A stretch of DNA of 9,041 nucleotides from assembly GCA_031281685.1 (NCBI GenBank), contig JAITFA010000143.1:1-9041 (forward strand), given 5' to 3'. The DNA is from Treponema sp. GTDB taxonomy: Bacteria; Spirochaetota; Spirochaetia; Treponematales; Breznakiellaceae. Shown here one piece after another: positions 6,436 through 9,041 of the stretch; position 1 is the first letter of the stretch; each line of letters opens with the position of its first letter. The notes under the pieces were generated by a model. It did not search any database. It was not told the origin of the DNA and saw only the letters and a list, made by a program, of their open reading frames with translations. The position numbers were made by a program, and so were the translations under genes.

Positions 6436-6485
6436 GCGCGTGTTCGTGTTTTATGTCCGCTAAATCTTTATAGGAGCTTGTTTTT

Positions 6486-7094
6486 ATGAAAGTTATTTTA
6501 AACAAAGACCTTGCCCAGCTGGGCGAGGAAGGTGATGTGAAGGAAGTCGCTAGGGGTTATGCCCGCAACTACCTTTTCCCACGCGGCATCGCGTTTCCCT
6601 ACACGGAGCGCGTTATCAAACAGTTTGAGGCGCGCAAGGGTGAAATCGATGCCCGTAAGCAGGAAAAACGCAAGGACGCCGCCAGTATTCGTGAAAAACT
6701 GGAGGCGCTGAACCTGCTGATCACTATGCCGGCTGGCGCAAACGGAAAACTCTATGGCGCGGTAACAAGCCAGACCATAGCCGACGAGCTTACCAAGCAG
6801 GGCTTCCCTATCGAGCGAAAACGCATTGAGCTTACCGGCAACAGCTTCAAAAGCGTGGGCAAGTACAAGGTTTCGGTAAAGCTCTACGAGAGCGCCGCCG
6901 CTGAAGTGAGCGTTACGGTTCAAGCGCAGGAAGTGAAAACTGAAACCAAGCCCGAAGCCGCGCGTCCCAACCGTCGCCGCCGCCGCTCGGAAGAAGCGCC
7001 CGCCCCTGCCAATGCCGTACCCGTACCTGAACAGACCTCGCCCGCTGATGCGGCGCCTGTTCAGGCGGAGGAAGCGGTTCCTGTTACCGAGTAG
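6486..7094 (+). CDS. rplI: 50S ribosomal protein L9 with a long C-terminal tail
   Basis: L9 binds 23S rRNA near the L1 stalk and influences frame maintenance. The N-terminal signature G-E-E-G-D-V-x-x-V-A-x-G-Y-A-R-N-Y-L-F-P-x-G (13-34) is intact, followed by the connecting helix (about 41-75) and the C-terminal domain (about 78-148, including NGKLYGAVTSQTIADEL). Residues 149-202 are extra: a Lys/Glu stretch, a cluster of five arginines (PNRRRRRSEE) and an Ala/Pro/Val/Glu-rich tail. Most L9 proteins stop near 150 residues. The tail is probably disordered and its role unknown. TAGGAG lies 9 bases before the ATG. It precedes dnaB by 11 bp. Confidence 0.96.
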   Translation: MKVILNKDLAQLGEEGDVKEVARGYARNYLFPRGIAFPYTERVIKQFEARKGEIDARKQEKRKDAASIREKLEALNLLITMPAGANGKLYGAVTSQTIADELTKQGFPIERKRIELTGNSFKSVGKYKVSVKLYESAAAEVSVTVQAQEVKTETKPEAARPNRRRRRSEEAPAPANAVPVPEQTSPADAAPVQAEEAVPVTE

Positions 7095-7105
7095 CTTTTA
7101 TCAGT

Positions 7106-8482
7106 ATGGCCAACGCGGACATCAGGAATAACATTCCTCCCCACGACGATATGGCGGAGCAGGCGACTCTCGGCGCGCTACTCATGGACAAAGACGCCAT
7201 AACAACGGCCATACAGTACCTTCGTCCCGACGATTTTTATTCCAATGCCAACGGTAAGGTGTATGAAGCGATTCAGAACCTTACCGACAAGGGCCTTGAG
7301 GCTGACATTCTCACCGTAAGTGAGGAACTGCGGCAAAACGGGAAACTTGATGAAGCGGGAGGTCCGGCGTATGTGGCCTCCCTCACCAATATCGTGCCGT
7401 CAAGCGCCAACATCGAATACTACGCCCAGACCGTGCAGGGGTATTCGCTCAGACGCGCCCTGATTCGTGTGTCCCGTGACGTGATCGCCCAGTCCTTTGA
7501 TGAATCACTTGAGGCTCGTATCCTTCTTGAGGAAACCCAGCAGAAGATTTTTGAGTTAAGCGACAAGCGGCAAACCTTTTCATTCCGGGACATCAAAGTT
7601 ATTGTTCAAGAAACTTCGGATTTCATTGAGCGCCTGTATAAATCCAAACAGGAGTATACCGGTATCCCCTCTGGTTTTGAGGAACTTGACAAGCTCACCT
7701 CTGGCTTTCAGCCTTCGGAGCTTATCATCATTGGGGCGCGGCCTTCCATGGGCAAGACCGCGTTTGCTCTGAACATGGCAGCCAACATCGCTATTCACAA
7801 CCAGCACGGCAATATCCCTACGGCTTTCTTTACACTGGAAATGTCAGACATATCTCTCATGCTCCGCATCATCTCAAGCGAAGCCATGATCGACGCCAAC
7901 AAAATCAGAACCGGCTTCATTGAGAGAACCGATTACTTCCAGCTTCAGGAAGCCATGTCGCATATCTATGAAGCCCCGCTCTACATCGTTGATATGCCAA
8001 ACATGAAACTCCTTGACCTTCGGGCAATGGCGCGGCGACTCCGCGCTCAGGAAAAGGTGGAAATCATCTTCATCGACTATCTCACGCTCATCAGCTCTGA
8101 AAATTATAAGCTCCCGCGCCACGAGCAGATAGCCGAAGTTTCCCGTTCCCTGAAAAGTCTGGCGCGGGAACTGCATATTCCCATTGTGGTTCTTTCCCAG
8201 CTTACGCGGGAGGCGGAACGGGAGCGGCCAAATCTTGCAAACATACGCGAATCAGGTTCCATTGAACAGGACGCTGACGTGGTTATGCTTATCCATCGCT
8301 CGCGGGAAGCCGACAAGACTCCAGAGGAGCGGGAACAGGCGCGTCAACAGGGGAGCGAAACCGAAATTATTCTAGCAAAACAGCGAAACGGACCCGTGGG
8401 GAGAATTTCGCTCCTTTTCCTTTCAAAGTTCGCAAAATTCGTCAATATAGAAAGGGGGAATAACACTAATAATCCGATTTAA
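7106..8482 (+). CDS. dnaB: Replicative DNA helicase DnaB
   Basis: The hexameric helicase that moves 5'-3' on the lagging strand at the fork. The 458-aa product is full length, with no intein. The N-terminal domain starts with IPPHDDMAEQATLGALL (10-26). The RecA-like domain has Walker A GARPSMGKT (210-218), the catalytic glutamate in FFTLEMS (Glu245), Walker B IIFIDYLTLIS (320-330), SQLTREAER (364-372), RESGSIEQDADVVMLIHR (381-398) and the arginine-finger segment KQRNGPVG (425-432). The ATG at 7106 is supported by alignment with the family N-terminus, although the ribosome binding site is poor; coupling to rplI translation is plausible. Confidence 0.98.
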   Translation: MANADIRNNIPPHDDMAEQATLGALLMDKDAITTAIQYLRPDDFYSNANGKVYEAIQNLTDKGLEADILTVSEELRQNGKLDEAGGPAYVASLTNIVPSSANIEYYAQTVQGYSLRRALIRVSRDVIAQSFDESLEARILLEETQQKIFELSDKRQTFSFRDIKVIVQETSDFIERLYKSKQEYTGIPSGFEELDKLTSGFQPSELIIIGARPSMGKTAFALNMAANIAIHNQHGNIPTAFFTLEMSDISLMLRIISSEAMIDANKIRTGFIERTDYFQLQEAMSHIYEAPLYIVDMPNMKLLDLRAMARRLRAQEKVEIIFIDYLTLISSENYKLPRHEQIAEVSRSLKSLARELHIPIVVLSQLTREAERERPNLANIRESGSIEQDADVVMLIHRSREADKTPEEREQARQQGSETEIILAKQRNGPVGRISLLFLSKFAKFVNIERGNNTNNPI

Positions 8483-8499
8483 TAAAAGAAGAGGTTTTT

Positions 8500-8796
8500 A
8501 TGGCTTTAACTGATAAGTATGACTTTGAGTTTCTGGTAAATGAGGCGGAAAAGTTGGTGTTCGACGAACTTGAGAAACAGTTCAAAACGTATGAAGGTGA
8601 GCTTTGTCTCTGTAACGACTGTGTAGCGGATATGGCCGCCTTTGCCCTGAACGCAATGAAACCCATGTACCACTATTCGCTAATAGGTTCCCTTTACGCA
8701 AACCATGCCCTCTCCGACGAGGAGCTTGCCTTGCAGGTTCAGGAGGTAGTTTCAAACGCGATTGAGCGGGTGCGGGAGAATCCCTCGCACGGGTAA
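8500..8796 (+). CDS. ComFB-family (late competence development) protein
   Basis: A 98-aa soluble protein. N-E-A-E-K-L-V (14-20), C36-x-C38-x2-C41 followed by VADMAAFALNAMKPMY (42-57) is the pattern of the ComFB family: a helical N-terminus, a Cys cluster, then D-x-x-A-x-A-L-N-x-x-x-P-x-Y. ComFB is named for the Bacillus comF operon. Some members in cyanobacteria and Bacillus have been reported to bind cyclic dinucleotides; whether this one does cannot be read from the sequence. The cysteines suggest a metal site. The ATG at 8500 follows AAGAAGAGG by 6 bases and dnaB by 17 bp, so it is probably the last gene of the operon. No comFA or comFC is nearby, so a role in DNA uptake is doubtful. Confidence 0.8.
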   Translation: MALTDKYDFEFLVNEAEKLVFDELEKQFKTYEGELCLCNDCVADMAAFALNAMKPMYHYSLIGSLYANHALSDEELALQVQEVVSNAIERVRENPSHG

Positions 8797-8816
8797 TACT
8801 TTTGGACAGGTGGACA

Positions 8817-9041
8817 GATGTAGCTGCATCTGAGTTAGATGTAGTTACATCTGAGATGGATGTGGCTACATCTGAGGCAAATGTAGCTACATCTGAGATG
8901 GATGTAGTTACATCTAGGTTGGATGTGGCTACATCTGAGATGGATGTAGTTACATCCGAGGCAAATGTAGCTACATCTGAGTTGGATGTAGTTACATCTA
9001 GGTTGGATGTAGTTACATCTGGGGCAAATGTAGTTATTGAT
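8817..9041. repeat. Tandem array of 21-bp palindromic units
   Basis: Ten full 21-bp units (8817-8837, then every 21 bp to 9026) and a degenerate partial unit (9027-9041). Each carries a 14-bp dyad GATGTA-nn-TACATC; the form GATGTAGCTACATC is a perfect palindrome, as is the core of the AATGTAGCTACATC units apart from the first base. The 7-bp linkers vary among TGAGATG, TGAGTTG, TAGGTTG and TGAGGCA. Units 4-5 and 8-9 differ by one base, which suggests an 84-bp block duplication. The period never slips in the full units and equals about two turns of B-DNA. The array starts 20 bp after the ComFB stop and runs to the window edge. One frame on each strand is open throughout, but unit changes fall mostly on codon positions 1 and 2, which argues against coding. 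Confidence 0.93.

Noticed and set aside
7106..8482. Intein in dnaB
   Set aside because: DnaB is a common intein site, but Walker A, Walker B and the C-terminal motifs are at normal spacing with no insertion.
8817..9041. CRISPR array or direct-repeat origin
   Set aside because: Units are contiguous 21-mers with only 7-bp linkers drawn from a few recurring types, so there are no unique spacers. No DnaA-box sequence (TTATCCACA-like) is seen, although dnaB is nearby.

Overview
The window looks like a chromosomal housekeeping segment of a spirochaete, most likely a Treponema of moderate GC content (near 50% by eye), such as the termite-gut lineage. The reason is gene order. A rightward block rpsF-ssb-rpsR-membrane protein-rplI-dnaB sits back to back with a leftward block of small hypothetical-rsmD-small TPR-like-TPR protein-rlmN. 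From memory this matches the TP0058-TP0068 neighbourhood of Treponema pallidum; I could not check it. Protein families were recognised from motifs, not by search.

Layout. Positions 1-461 are an array of short near-palindromes (core GGTGTCTGGCACC and variants) about 33 bp apart, carrying a perfect 102-bp direct duplication (1-102 = 360-461). The array runs into the end of rlmN, so the last 15 codons and the stop of that gene are repeat DNA. Positions 412-4043 (minus strand) hold rlmN, a 10-repeat TPR protein, a 126-aa TPR-like protein, rsmD and a 143-aa unknown. Three of the four junctions overlap or are almost touching, which suggests one operon with translational coupling; the 80-bp gap at 3001-3080 is the only break. 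Positions 4044-4239 are the divergent control region, with a good sigma70-type promoter (4149-4177) and a short leader whose four complementary segments could switch structure over the rpsF ribosome binding site. Positions 4240-8796 (plus strand) hold rpsF, ssb, rpsR, a DUF2232/YybS-like membrane protein, rplI, dnaB and a ComFB-family gene. From 8817 to the window end is a second, unrelated palindromic array, with a strict 21-bp period.

How the genes fit together. The rightward operon makes ribosomal proteins S6, S18 and L9 with the replication proteins SSB and DnaB, an old bacterial arrangement linking translation and replication supply. The leftward operon contains two rRNA methyltransferases (RsmD for 16S G966, RlmN for 23S A2503 and tRNA A37), so both sides serve the ribosome. 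ComFB is a metal- or cysteine-type regulator family and is the least expected passenger.

No mobile element, tRNA, rRNA or defence system is visible. The unusual parts are the two palindromic arrays that bracket the conserved block and the rpsF leader.
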